From NCBI GenBank assembly GCA_026713545.1, contig JAPOOG010000077.1, positions 1 to 37,237 on the forward strand: DNA of 37,237 nucleotides. The letters run 5' to 3'. The translations under genes and the position numbers were made by a program. The notes beneath the pieces are model-generated. The model was not told the DNA's origin, did not search any database, and saw only the letters and a list, made by a program, of their open reading frames with translations. The DNA is from Bryobacterales bacterium (GTDB lineage Bacteria > Acidobacteriota > Terriglobia > Bryobacterales > UBA6623). Shown here in pieces: positions 7,921-16,596 of the stretch (the first letter of the stretch is position 1; each line of letters opens with the position of its first letter).

Positions 7921-9447
7921 ATGATGCGTAGTGCCTTCACATCATCGCGGTTCATTCTGCTGCTCACGCTGCTCTGTCCGGCCGCTCTCCGCGCCGAATT
8001 CGACCCGAACAGCGAGATCATCGGTCGCTGGACGCCGGGAGAAAGAACGGCCCAAGCGCAAATCGAGCTTTTGCAACAAGGCGGCTGGACGAGTGTCCTG
8101 CTTGCCTGGCCCGGCTCGGAAGCATCCGAAGCTCTCGCCGGGGAGGCTCGTCAAAGGGGCCTGACGCCGATCGCCGAGTTGGGCGTCGTCGATAGCTTGG
8201 AGCACGCTCGACAGTCCGACGCCTCCGCCCGGGAAGCCGGCTTCGAAGGAATCGCCGTCACCGCCGGCGGCGCCTTGAACTCGGCCCAAGCGTTGCGGGA
8301 TTTCGCGGCCGAAGCGGGTGACCATGATGTGCTCGTCTTTCTCGACCGCGACCAGATCGCCTGGGATGTCGCCGGCGCTTATCCCATCCTCGCGACAGGT
8401 CTGTGGCCCGGAGTCCGCGCTCCTCCCAATGTCCCCGGACGCGGCATGGAGGTAGCGACGGCGAGCCGTGAACCCTGGCTCGATACCAACCCGTATCTCA
8501 TCGGCTACCTGCGCGGCATGTTCCCGCAGCGTCCCGCTGTCCTCGGTTACCGCCCCGACAAGGCAGCCGGCATCAGCGGCGGGCGCGCGGTGCCGCACGA
8601 GTCCGTCGAGGTCGCGCTCGTGGAAGCGTTCCTGGCAGGCGGCAACTGTGTCCTATCGCTTCCGGACGACTTCCGCGCCGCATTGCTGAGAGACGACAGG
8701 GACGCCGTATCCGCTTGGAAGTCCCTCGGTCGGACCGCCCGATTTCTCCAGGAGAACGCGGAAAAAATCAGGCGCCCGAACCGCTCTCGCATCGCGGCCG
8801 CAGCCGGATCGCTGGCCGAATCCGGTGAGATTCTGAACCTGATGTATCGCCGCAGCCTCTTCCCCGTCGTCCATCCGGCTGCCGATGTCCCCGTTCTCGA
8901 TCCGAGCCGGGTGCGCGGGTTTGTCTACGCCAATCTTGAAGCGCCGAGCGCCAGGGTGCTCAGAAGAATCTTCGGTTACGTGCAAGCCGGAGGCCTGCTG
9001 GTCACGGCGCCCGGCGGCGCCGGGAGTCCGAAATGGTGGCTCGCCGAAGGCGCATCGAAGACCCCCCCCGACAGGGATCGCGACCACTTTTCGCTCGGCA
9101 ACGGCCGCATCGTCGCCTATCACGATCCCGTCCTCGATCCCAGCGAGTTCGCCTTGGATGTAATCGATCTCATCGGTGTTCAGACCCGTGACGTCCGACT
9201 CTGGAACGCGCCCACCGTCGTTGGTTCGGCTTTTCAGGCGGGCCGCACCGCGGCTCAGGTGCACCTTGTCAACTACGACACACCCCTTGACCAGGGATTC
9301 CCCACGCGCGTCGACGGCGTTTTCCGCCGCGCCACGGTCTACGAGCCCGACGGCGAAGTGCGTCCATTGAAAGCCGTCAAGCGTGGAGAAGCCACCGAAA
9401 TCTGGGTCGACCGGATCGGCCGCTTCGCGTTGATCGAGGTTCGATAG
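7921..9447 (+). CDS. Secreted TIM-barrel/GH42-like architecture protein of unknown function
   Basis: This 508-residue protein has a Sec signal peptide (hydrophobic RFILLLTLLCPAALRA, cut near residue 25) and so is exported. The first 300 residues alternate short strands and helices like a TIM barrel (for example DHDVLVFLDRDQIAWD). About residues 315-400 resemble a Rossmann-like flavodoxin/trimerisation domain (SRVRGFVYANLE, GGLLVTAPGG), and the end is a beta-rich domain (VHLVNYDTP, ATVYEPDGEV, RFALIEV). This order resembles glycoside hydrolases of the GH42 type, but the catalytic glutamates cannot be assigned confidently. The neighbouring exported sugar-acting genes support a role in glycan handling. 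The start is the first of two adjacent ATG codons. Confidence 0.7.
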   Translation: MMRSAFTSSRFILLLTLLCPAALRAEFDPNSEIIGRWTPGERTAQAQIELLQQGGWTSVLLAWPGSEASEALAGEARQRGLTPIAELGVVDSLEHARQSDASAREAGFEGIAVTAGGALNSAQALRDFAAEAGDHDVLVFLDRDQIAWDVAGAYPILATGLWPGVRAPPNVPGRGMEVATASREPWLDTNPYLIGYLRGMFPQRPAVLGYRPDKAAGISGGRAVPHESVEVALVEAFLAGGNCVLSLPDDFRAALLRDDRDAVSAWKSLGRTARFLQENAEKIRRPNRSRIAAAAGSLAESGEILNLMYRRSLFPVVHPAADVPVLDPSRVRGFVYANLEAPSARVLRRIFGYVQAGGLLVTAPGGAGSPKWWLAEGASKTPPDRDRDHFSLGNGRIVAYHDPVLDPSEFALDVIDLIGVQTRDVRLWNAPTVVGSAFQAGRTAAQVHLVNYDTPLDQGFPTRVDGVFRRATVYEPDGEVRPLKAVKRGEATEIWVDRIGRFALIEVR

Positions 9448-9830
9448 AGCCGCCGAACAGGATCTCTCCCGGCCGGGGCGAGGCATCCGGGCCACTTGGG
9501 TTCCAGAAAGCCGTCCTGGCGTCCGCGGTTTCGCAGGGACTGATTGATCCTGGTGAGTTGCTGCAGCTGTTCCCGCTCCGGGTTCGTTTCCAAAGTGCGC
9601 CGCGGCCACGAAGCGTTATGCGTTCGCGTGTGAAATGGGACAGGCCTGCGCCTTGATGGAGAACCAGGAGGGCAAGTTTCAGCGGACCAACACGCCAATG
9701 CGAAGAGCGGTCTGACCGCATGGTCCGGATTGAAGTGGCTCTCAAGCGCCGAACCGCAGCGGCTGACTGCCGAGAAAGTTGCAGCAGAGCAGCCGGAGTG
9801 TTTCTCGAGCCCAACTTTCCGTCTTGAACC
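9448..9830. other. Gene-poor stretch, possibly degenerate
   Basis: Short open frames exist on both strands but none has a recognisable domain, start context or full length. A segment near 9630-9640 (GTGTGAAATGGGACAGG) weakly resembles the repeat ends found at 36402 and 36568, so decayed mobile DNA is possible. No terminator was recognised after either convergent gene. Confidence 0.3.
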
Positions 9831-11084
9831 CTACCCTCGGTTCAGGAATCCCGACGCCGCGAGATAGAGCATGTAGGTCGAGAAAATGAATGTGACCCCC
9901 ATCCCGAAGTTCAGCAACAACGAGGGCTTGTGTTCCCCGGCGATGCGGCGCTTGTTGATGAGAATCCACGTAAAGAGCACAAGCAACGGCATCACGAGCG
10001 GGCTCAACGCCTGCGAGGCGATCATGATCTGGACAGGGCTGCCACCGAAGATCGGCACGATCAAGCCGAAGGACGAAGTGACGACGACGAGGACCCGAAA
10101 GGATGTCTTGCTCATATCGCGTTTGATGCCCAGGAAGTCAGAGATGAGCCACGGTCCCAGCAAGTAGTTCGGGAACAGCGAGGAAAGCCCCGCAGCCAGG
10201 ATTCCGAAGACGAAAAGCGCTGACGCTGCCGGCAGCGGCTGGATCGTGCGAACCATGTCGATCGCCCGTTCGATCTCCATCCCGCTGACATGCAGCGTGC
10301 CTGCCGCGCACGCCATGATCGCGACGTTGATGAAGAACAACAGCGTCATCGAAACGCCGGAGTCGCGTACAACCTCGCGAAAATCACTCGTCGTCCAGCC
10401 CTTCTCTTGCACGAGCACGCTACGGGTCACCAGAACCACGCCCGCCATCGTCGTCCCGATCATCCCGGCTATGAGCAGCGCCGGGTTACCGACCTCCGGA
10501 ATGCTGGGGATCAACCCCTCGACCACCGTGGCCGGATCAGGCTTCACCAGGAAAGCGGTCATGAAGAAAGCAAAACCCATCATCGTGACGAACATCGCCA
10601 GCACTTTCAAAAAAAAGCCATGCCGGCCCCGCCAGTAGAGTCCCAGCAGCAACAACGTAAAGCCCACTGCCCAGATGATTTGCGGCACTCCCTCGCTGCC
10701 CGTCACCTGAGCCGTCCATTCACGCATTACGTCACTGACGATTGCCATCACGCCGATGATCGACGCCAGTTGCGTGATCATCAGAGAGCCGATCAGGAAG
10801 ATCGTGACAGGCCTCCCGAAGTGATTTCGAAACGTGAACAGCGTTGTTTCGCCCGTGAGGATCGTCACGCGGCTCAGAGCCACGACCATGATATGCGTAA
10901 ACAGGGACGCGAAAACGAGCGTCCATGTCAGCGACATGCCGTAGCTTGCCCCGGCCGACGCCATGGTGGTGACACTGCCCGTTCCGATGACGTACCCGAT
11001 CATGAAAATGCCGGGTGCGACCGTGGCGGCGAAGCGAATCAGTTTTTTCCAGCTCGAAGGAGGTGTACTATCAGATGGACTCAT
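9831..11084 (-). CDS. Divergent Nramp-family transporter lacking the canonical metal-binding motifs
   Basis: This 417-residue polytopic membrane protein has about 11 hydrophobic segments and the overall layout of Nramp (MntH-like) carriers. The start is taken at the ATG at 11084 (MSPSDSTPPSSWKK), since the longer frame upstream is a charged non-membrane stretch running into the divergent gene. In helix 1 the metal-ligand DPGN motif is replaced by GTGS (GYVIGTGSVTTMASAGASYG), and in helix 6 the MPH motif is replaced (MIGTTMAGVVLVTRSVLVQE). It should sit in the inner membrane. With these residues gone it may move something other than manganese or iron. It is divergent from the tandem propeller genes, with 64 bp between starts, so a shared control region is likely. 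Confidence 0.85.
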   Translation of the reverse strand: MSPSDSTPPSSWKKLIRFAATVAPGIFMIGYVIGTGSVTTMASAGASYGMSLTWTLVFASLFTHIMVVALSRVTILTGETTLFTFRNHFGRPVTIFLIGSLMITQLASIIGVMAIVSDVMREWTAQVTGSEGVPQIIWAVGFTLLLLGLYWRGRHGFFLKVLAMFVTMMGFAFFMTAFLVKPDPATVVEGLIPSIPEVGNPALLIAGMIGTTMAGVVLVTRSVLVQEKGWTTSDFREVVRDSGVSMTLLFFINVAIMACAAGTLHVSGMEIERAIDMVRTIQPLPAASALFVFGILAAGLSSLFPNYLLGPWLISDFLGIKRDMSKTSFRVLVVVTSSFGLIVPIFGGSPVQIMIASQALSPLVMPLLVLFTWILINKRRIAGEHKPSLLLNFGMGVTFIFSTYMLYLAASGFLNRG

Positions 11085-11148
11085 AAGGATGTGTTCGCGA
11101 AACAGGACGCCACACACAGCAGAGCATCGACCGACAGGAGCAAACGCA

Positions 11149-12684
11149 ATGCATGGTCCACTCCCCACCCGCCGCCAATGGCTCCAACTCGCCGCGGTTC
11201 TCGCATCAAGCCGCTTTCCACTGAGCGGTGCCGAGGCCGACCCGATCGACATCGCCGATCGGCGTGAGTTGTTTGTTGACGGCTATTTGATCGACCGACT
11301 CGGAGGCGCCCGCCGCACTCTTCACCGGCCGGCCGCCCGTGAAGTTTCTCTCGAAAGAACCAAGTCCTGGGAAGGCAATGCCAGCGGCTACACGACCGTT
11401 TTTCAGGACGGCGATCGCTACCGCATGTACTATCGCGGGACGCACATCGTCTACACACAGGGCAAGGGCGAGAACGTGCATCGAGAAGTCGTCTGTTACG
11501 CCGAGAGCTCCGACGGCATCCACTGGACCCGCCCCGACCTCGGCATCGTCGAGTTCGACGGCTCCAGGAAGAACAACATCATATGGGACGGAATCGGTTC
11601 GCACAACTTCACGCCTTTTCTCGACACCAACCCCGACAGCACCGCTAACGCCAAGTACAAGGCGATGGGCCACGGGAAGTCGCTCAATCCCAGCGGAAAA
11701 AGCCGTTTTGGATACGGGCTTTACATCTTCGAGTCCGCCGACGCCATCCACTGGAAGCTCACTCGTGACGACACCGTCATCACAGAAGGCGCGTTCGACT
11801 CGCAGAACCTCGCGTTCTGGGACTCGCTGCGCGGCGAGTACCGCGCCTACGTCCGCGACTTCCGAGAGGGCCGAGACATCCGCACATGCACCTCGAAGGA
11901 CTTCGTCCAGTGGTCCAAACCCGTCTTCCTGACCTACTCACCGGGCCGCATGGGGCAGCTCTACACCAACGGCGTAATCCCCTATTACCGCGCGCCGCAT
12001 CTCTTCGTGGGCTTCCCGACGCGCTACGCCGACTACGGTTGGGCCGAATCCACCAAACAACTGCCCCAACGCGAATACCGCGAGATTGTCGCCAGCTCTT
12101 CACAACGCTCCGGAACGGCATTCACCGATTCCATGTTCATGAGCAGCCGCGACGGACTGCACTTCGACGTGTGGCCCGAGTCCTTCGTCCGTCCCGGCCC
12201 GCAACGCCCCGGAAGCTGGTTCTACGGCGACAAGTATCAGAACTGGGGGATGGTCGAGACGAAATCCCATCTGCCGGGCGCGGCGGACGAACTGTCGTTC
12301 TATCTCAGCGAGTTCGGCCGCCAGAGAGACGGCAATCGGCTGCGCCGCTACACCCTTCGCGTCGACGGCTTCGTATCGGTCAATGCGCCGCTTTCCGGCG
12401 GCGAGTGCCTGACGAAACCGCTGCGCTTCGAAGGCAGCCGTCTCGGGATCAACTTCTCGACATCCGCGGCCGGAACCGTCCGGGTCGAGCTGCAGGAAGA
12501 CTACGGGCGCCCCATCCCGGGGTTCACGTTGGATGACTGCGACCTTCAGTACGGCGACGAACTCGACCGAACCATCTCCTGGAAAGGCAACCGGGACGTC
12601 GGCAAACTTGCCGGCCAACCCATCCGCCTGCGCTTCGAGATCAAAGACGCCGATCTCTATTCCTTCCGGTTCAGTGAAGAATAA
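11149..12684 (+). CDS. Tat-exported five-blade beta-propeller protein, GH32/GH43-like, tandem copy 1
   Basis: This 511-residue protein opens with a twin-arginine signal (TRRQWLQLAAVLASS, cleavage near AEA), so it is folded in the cytoplasm and exported. The body repeats blade-like units typical of GH32/GH43-type propellers: FQDGDRYRMYYRG, YAESSDGIHWTRP, RAYVRDFREGRDIRTCTSKDFVQWSKP and MFMSSRDGLHF. The C-terminal 120 residues form a beta-sandwich-like region. The start is the ATG at 11149 with GGAG about 8 bp upstream; an upstream in-frame extension is rejected because it lies before the signal peptide. A nearly identical gene follows 16 bp later. Glycosidase activity is likely from the fold, but the catalytic acids were not assigned. 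Confidence 0.82.
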   Translation: MHGPLPTRRQWLQLAAVLASSRFPLSGAEADPIDIADRRELFVDGYLIDRLGGARRTLHRPAAREVSLERTKSWEGNASGYTTVFQDGDRYRMYYRGTHIVYTQGKGENVHREVVCYAESSDGIHWTRPDLGIVEFDGSRKNNIIWDGIGSHNFTPFLDTNPDSTANAKYKAMGHGKSLNPSGKSRFGYGLYIFESADAIHWKLTRDDTVITEGAFDSQNLAFWDSLRGEYRAYVRDFREGRDIRTCTSKDFVQWSKPVFLTYSPGRMGQLYTNGVIPYYRAPHLFVGFPTRYADYGWAESTKQLPQREYREIVASSSQRSGTAFTDSMFMSSRDGLHFDVWPESFVRPGPQRPGSWFYGDKYQNWGMVETKSHLPGAADELSFYLSEFGRQRDGNRLRRYTLRVDGFVSVNAPLSGGECLTKPLRFEGSRLGINFSTSAAGTVRVELQEDYGRPIPGFTLDDCDLQYGDELDRTISWKGNRDVGKLAGQPIRLRFEIKDADLYSFRFSEE

Positions 12685-12700
12685 CCCTGTAGAACCAGGA

Positions 12701-14233
12701 ATGCATAGCTCAATCCCCACCCGCCGCCAATGGCTCCAACTCGCCGCGGTTCTCGCATCAAGCCGCTCCCCGCTGACCGGCGCCGAGGCCGCCCCGGTCG
12801 ACATCGCCGATCGGCGTGAGCTGTTCGTTGACGGCTATCTGATCGACCGGCTTCGCGGCGCCCGCCGCACCCTTCACCGGCCGGTCGCCCGTGAAATCTC
12901 GCTCGAAAGAACCAAGCCTTGGGAAGGCAATGCCAGCAACTACACGACCTTTTTTCAGGACGGCGATCTCTACCGCATGTACTATCGCGGGACGCACAGC
13001 GTCTACACACGGGGCAAGCGCGAGAACGTTCACCGGGAAGTCGTCTGTTACGCCGAGAGCCCCGACGGCATCCACTGGACCCGACCCGACCTCGGCATCG
13101 TCGAGTTCGACGGCTCGAAGAAGAACAACATCATTTGGGACGGAATCGGTTCGCACAACTTCACACCATTTCTCGACACCAACCCCGGCAGCAGCGCCAA
13201 CGCCAAGTACAAGGCGATGGGCCGCGGCAAGTCGCTCGACCCCAACGACAAAAGAGGCTTCGGACACGGCCTGCACATCTACGAGTCCGCCGACGCCATC
13301 CAATGGAAGCTCACACGCAACGAAACCGTTATCACTAAAGGCGCGTTCGACTCACAGAACCTCGCGTTCTGGGACTCGCTTCGCAGCGAGTACCGCGCCT
13401 ACGTCCGCGACTTCCGAGAGGGCCGCGACATCCGCACGTGCACATCGAAGGACTTCGTCCAGTGGTCCAAACCCGTCTTCCTGACCTACTCACCGGGCCG
13501 CATGGGGCAGATCTACACCAACGGCGTCATCCCCTATTACCGCGCGCCGCATATCTTCGTGGGCTTCCCGACTCGCTATGTCGACTACGATTGGACCGAA
13601 TCCACCAAACACCTGCCGCAACGCGAATACCGCGAGATTGTCGCCAGCTCCTTGCAACGCGCCGGAACGGCGTTCACCGATTCCATGTTCATGAGCAGCC
13701 GCGACGGACTGCACTTCGACGTGTGGCCCGAGTCCTTCGTCCGTCTCGGCCCGCAACGCCCCGCAAGCTGGTTCAAAGGCGACAAGTATCAGAACTGGGG
13801 AATCGTCGAGACGAAATCCCATCTGCCGGGCTCGGCGGACGAACTGTCGTTCTATCTCGGCGAGGCCGCCCGCCAGAAAGACGGCAATCGCCTGCGCCGC
13901 TACACCCTTCGCGTCGACGGCTTCGTATCGGTCAATGCGCCGCTTTCCGGCGGCGAATGCCTCACGAAACCGCTGCGCTTCGAAGGCAGCCGTCTCGGGA
14001 TCAATTTCTCGACATCCGCGGCCGGAACCGGCCGGGTCGAGATCCAGGAAGACTACGGCCGCCCCATCCCGGGGTTCACGATGGATGACTGCGACCTTCA
14101 GTACGGCGACGAACTCGACCGAACCCTCTCCTGGAAGGGCAACCCCGACGTCGCCAAACTCGCCGGCCAACCCATCCGCCTGCGCTTCGAGATCAAAGAC
14201 GCCGATCTCTACTCCTTCCGGTTCAGTGAGTAA
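12701..14233 (+). CDS. Tat-exported five-blade beta-propeller protein, GH32/GH43-like, tandem copy 2
   Basis: This 510-residue protein is a close paralogue of the gene just upstream: most residues match from the Tat signal (TRRQWLQLAAVLASS) to the end (KDADLYSFRFSE), and the DNA is also very similar. Differences cluster on surface-like positions (for example FGRQRDGN versus AARQKDGN, and FYGDKYQN versus FKGDKYQN). The start is the ATG at 12701 with CAGGA directly before it. With 16 bp between the genes, the pair is a recent tandem duplication and probably cotranscribed. It is expected to act outside the cytoplasmic membrane on a saccharide; whether the two copies differ in substrate cannot be read from the sequence. 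Confidence 0.82.
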   Translation: MHSSIPTRRQWLQLAAVLASSRSPLTGAEAAPVDIADRRELFVDGYLIDRLRGARRTLHRPVAREISLERTKPWEGNASNYTTFFQDGDLYRMYYRGTHSVYTRGKRENVHREVVCYAESPDGIHWTRPDLGIVEFDGSKKNNIIWDGIGSHNFTPFLDTNPGSSANAKYKAMGRGKSLDPNDKRGFGHGLHIYESADAIQWKLTRNETVITKGAFDSQNLAFWDSLRSEYRAYVRDFREGRDIRTCTSKDFVQWSKPVFLTYSPGRMGQIYTNGVIPYYRAPHIFVGFPTRYVDYDWTESTKHLPQREYREIVASSLQRAGTAFTDSMFMSSRDGLHFDVWPESFVRLGPQRPASWFKGDKYQNWGIVETKSHLPGSADELSFYLGEAARQKDGNRLRRYTLRVDGFVSVNAPLSGGECLTKPLRFEGSRLGINFSTSAAGTGRVEIQEDYGRPIPGFTMDDCDLQYGDELDRTLSWKGNPDVAKLAGQPIRLRFEIKDADLYSFRFSE

Positions 14234-14302
14234 GATCCCCGTAGCGACAGGGCAGCAAAGGGCCTGGTTCAAACCGCACACGCAACTCTGCCGAGGCCAG
14301 CG

Positions 14303-14325
14303 TGCATTTCTCACCACCTGGCGAG
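14303..14325 (+). repeat. Short copy of the terminal repeat found at 36408-36430
   Basis: TGCATTTCTCAC at 14303-14314 is identical to 36408-36419, and the following bases again read TGGCGAG after a 4-base variable gap (20 of 23 positions agree). It lies in the spacer before the GH29-like gene. This looks like a solo end or relic of a dispersed repeat. Confidence 0.55.
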
Positions 14326-14346
14326 CGCCAATAAATCACATCATTC

Positions 14347-15420
14347 ATGGAGCATTACACTAAAGTCCACCTGGATTCCGCCGCATTGCCCGACCGCGCA
14401 TCGAATCGAAGAGAGTTCCTCGCCGCGACCGCCGCGCTGCTGGGTTGCGGAGGGACTCGCGAAGCCAACGATGAGGCGCCCGGATTCCTGTCGGCCCACA
14501 AGACGGCGTACAGCAGCATGCCGCGCCAAGCCTGCCTGGAATGGTTCCGGAAAGGGCATGCCGGTCTGTCATTCCGGTACGGTGTCTACCTCCAACTGGG
14601 CCCTGACTCCTGGGTGCGCTTCCAGAAGGCCGTTTCAGCGGCTGCATACGATCGACTCAAACAGAACTTCACCGCCGAGTCGTTCTCCGCTGAGTCGTTA
14701 GTGCAGTTCGCACAAACGGCGGGTGCTTCCTACATCCGCTTCCCTGCCCGGTTGTGGGACGGCTTCAGCCTGTTCCGCACCAACGAGACATCATTCACGA
14801 GCTTAAGCGCGCCCGCCGGCCGCGATCTCGTTGGCGAGATGACTGATGCCTGCCGCGATGCCTCGATGGGCCTGATACTCGAGTACGCCTACGGACTCGA
14901 TTGGCGTCACCCGTACTTTTATTCGCCGGAATCGGTGCAGCCGGATTGGCCGTATGCCGCGGTAGCGCACGGGGACCCTTCAGAGCGGCGATTCCAGAAG
15001 GACGAGGATTTTATCGAATACGTCAAATACGCTCACGTTCAGCTCAAGGAGATCCTCTACCGCTACACGCCGCTCGCAGGTATCGCGCTGACGCCGGTGA
15101 TGGGCTATTTCGCACGGCCGCAACTTTTTCCGCTCACCACAACGTACGAGATTATCCGCGAAGCCCAGCCGCAGGTTCTGCTCTCGTTCGAACAGGGAGC
15201 GAACGGGGAGGAAGACTTCGTGTCGTTGCGGGAATACCCCATCCCGGAACGACCCGGCGGCGAGATTGCGGAGCGCGTCCGGTCAAAGAACAACGAAAAA
15301 CCGCGAGAGGTTCTTGCGTCCTGGGAGAAAGCTCGGAAAGACGAACCCGGGCCGGGTTTGAATTGCGTTCGAGAGATTCAACTCGAACCGAACGGCGCCT
15401 TGCCCGAACTGCCGACCTGA
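14347..15420 (+). CDS. GH29 alpha-L-fucosidase-like protein, Tat-type lipoprotein
   Basis: This 357-residue protein has a twin-arginine signal (NRREFLAATAA) ending in a lipobox-like LLGC with Cys34, so it is probably a lipid-anchored exported protein. The following part is like the start of GH29 fucosidases: a WFRKGHAGLSFRYGVYLQ block, a YDRLKQNFTAESF block and a FAQTAGASYIRF block, matching the family order of WF...GIF.HWG, the AFDA-type region and AKY. Several invariant family residues are altered (for example the HWG region reads RYG, and the usual nucleophile strand is not evident), so activity is uncertain. At 357 residues it is shorter than usual (about 450 or more). It is followed by a sugar isomerase-type gene in the same direction. 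Confidence 0.7.
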   Translation: MEHYTKVHLDSAALPDRASNRREFLAATAALLGCGGTREANDEAPGFLSAHKTAYSSMPRQACLEWFRKGHAGLSFRYGVYLQLGPDSWVRFQKAVSAAAYDRLKQNFTAESFSAESLVQFAQTAGASYIRFPARLWDGFSLFRTNETSFTSLSAPAGRDLVGEMTDACRDASMGLILEYAYGLDWRHPYFYSPESVQPDWPYAAVAHGDPSERRFQKDEDFIEYVKYAHVQLKEILYRYTPLAGIALTPVMGYFARPQLFPLTTTYEIIREAQPQVLLSFEQGANGEEDFVSLREYPIPERPGGEIAERVRSKNNEKPREVLASWEKARKDEPGPGLNCVREIQLEPNGALPELPT

Positions 15421-15502
15421 ACACCCGATTCCGGCGGCTGGTTGCTCCCATCTCCGTCATGCGGTACAACGGATAAACCCGCAAAGGGGTGCGGAGGCAT
15501 AT

Positions 15503-16345
15503 ATGATCAAGGTCAGCGACTATTCCCTCAACTACTCGCGGCAAATCTCCGACGGCAAGCTCACGATCTTCGAGTTCCTCAAGCAGTGCCGCAAATACGA
15601 TCTCGAAGCGGCGAGCATGCACATCCGCAACCTGCCGTCGGTTTCGACGAAGTATCTCAAGGACGTTCGCCGGGCTTATCTCGACAACGGGTTGTCGATG
15701 TCGATGTTCACCGTCTCGACGAACTTCGGCAATCCGCGCGATGGCGAGAAGGCGGAACTCGAGAAGGCTTACCAGGCCATTGACGTCGGCATGTTCCTGG
15801 GGGCGCCGATCCTGCGGGTGTTCGCAGGCTCGCCCAAGAACGAAGCGGACCGCGAAGACGCCTTCCAGCACGCTGTCAAGGGTCTTCGCAAAACCTGCGA
15901 GGAGGCGGCGGAACAGGGAATGACCGTGGGTCTTCAAAATCACAACCACGGCGCCCTGGCGCGAACCGGCGAAGAGATGCTGCGATTCATTCGCGAGGTG
16001 AACCACCCGAACTTCACGGTGTTGCTTGACACGGGGCAGTTCGCCGGTTCCGGCGGAGCCAGCGGTGAAGTCCCGCCTGAACTGAAGGGTGCCGATTTCA
16101 TGGAAAGCATCCGTATGACCGCGCCTTTAGCCCGGCACGTGCGCGTGAAGTTCTACAATCCGCAGGCCGACGGCTCGGAGCCCTACATCAACTACCCGAA
16201 GGTCTTCGATATTCTGCGAGGTGTCCACTACGGCGGCATCATCGACATCGTCTACGAACCCAACCGCCACGGCGGCGACCCGATCGAGAAGGCGATGCCG
16301 CGTATCGTCAAGTATCTGAAGAGCCTCGTACAGTGCGCAGCCTAG
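15503..16345 (+). CDS. Sugar phosphate isomerase/epimerase-type TIM barrel protein
   Basis: This 280-residue cytoplasmic protein has the xylose-isomerase-like TIM barrel (AP_endonuc_2 family). Recognisable strands with putative metal or substrate residues include LRVFAGSP, VGLQNHNHG (His and Asn), FTVLLDTGQF (Asp) and IIDIVYEPN (Glu). A GGAGG sequence lies just before the ATG. There is no signal peptide, in contrast to the neighbours. With the exported glycan-acting proteins upstream and the symporter downstream it probably isomerises or epimerises an imported sugar or polyol; the exact substrate is unknown. Confidence 0.88.
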   Translation: MIKVSDYSLNYSRQISDGKLTIFEFLKQCRKYDLEAASMHIRNLPSVSTKYLKDVRRAYLDNGLSMSMFTVSTNFGNPRDGEKAELEKAYQAIDVGMFLGAPILRVFAGSPKNEADREDAFQHAVKGLRKTCEEAAEQGMTVGLQNHNHGALARTGEEMLRFIREVNHPNFTVLLDTGQFAGSGGASGEVPPELKGADFMESIRMTAPLARHVRVKFYNPQADGSEPYINYPKVFDILRGVHYGGIIDIVYEPNRHGGDPIEKAMPRIVKYLKSLVQCAA

Positions 16346-16596
16346 CAGCCCGTGGCAAGAGTCACGCGGGCGGCGTTACGCGCCCCGGGGCCGATGGCGT
16401 AACGCCTAGCCGTTCCAGGGACGCGGCGCCGCGCTCTCCACAGGACTTTCACCCCGGGCTGCCAGACAGCGGCACGGAAGAGGTACCGCCGCCGCTCGGA
16501 TCGTGGGGCAGCATCTACGCGGCCGTACTGGCGCACCTGGCTTTCTGGATTCTGCTTTTTCATCTCTTTACCGTCCGCTTTGACCCGCCTTCATGA
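16333..16596 (+). CDS. Tiny single-helix membrane protein coupled to the symporter
   Basis: The open frame encodes up to 87 residues; only the C-terminal 35 look like protein: GSWGSIYAAVLAHLAFWILL, then FHLFTVRF, a single membrane helix. Its TGA overlaps the ATG of the symporter (ATGA), so it is translationally coupled. The start is unclear: the only in-frame standard start is the GTG at 16333, inside the previous gene, and the first 50 residues are low-complexity and cover a repeated DNA motif. A shorter protein from a nonstandard start is likely. Similar tiny helices sit before sodium:solute symporters in related bacteria; that is from memory and unverified. It may be an accessory subunit or aid membrane insertion. 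Confidence 0.6.
   Translation: MRSLAARGKSHAGGVTRPGADGVTPSRSRDAAPRSPQDFHPGLPDSGTEEVPPPLGSWGSIYAAVLAHLAFWILLFHLFTVRFDPPS
16439..16468 (+). promoter_or_regulatory. 30-bp motif shared with 18287-18316, possible promoter, copy 1
   Basis: Aligns with 18287-18316 at 23 of 30 positions, sharing GGACTT, CACC, GGCTG and AGAC blocks in the same phase. Both copies lie shortly upstream of a gene and in the same direction, so a promoter or leader signal is plausible; no classic -35/-10 pair is evident. Confidence 0.35.

Larger units (their letters stand above)
11149..14233 (+). repeat. Tandem gene duplication, unit about 1.55 kb
   Basis: Copies 11149-12684 and 12701-14233 align end to end without frameshift. 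Similarity continues a little past the stops (CCCTGTAG/CAGGA against CCCCGTAG/CAGGG), suggesting that the duplicated unit included the short spacer. Confidence 0.9.

Noticed and set aside
9448..9830. Minus-strand frames of up to 145 residues
   Set aside because: They are rich in Ser, Arg and Gly, lack a start context and show no domain; no gene was called.
10963..11148. N-terminal extension of the first propeller gene
   Set aside because: It precedes a full Tat signal peptide and overlaps the divergent transporter gene; the ATG at 11149 has a good Shine-Dalgarno.
11085..11252. N-terminal extension of the Nramp-like gene
   Set aside because: The extra 56 residues are charged, have no membrane character and overlap the start of the divergent gene.
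10290..11267. Long plus-strand open frame across the Nramp-like gene
   Set aside because: It lies fully opposite a clear membrane protein gene, is full of His, Arg and Gln and has no domain; it is an antisense shadow.
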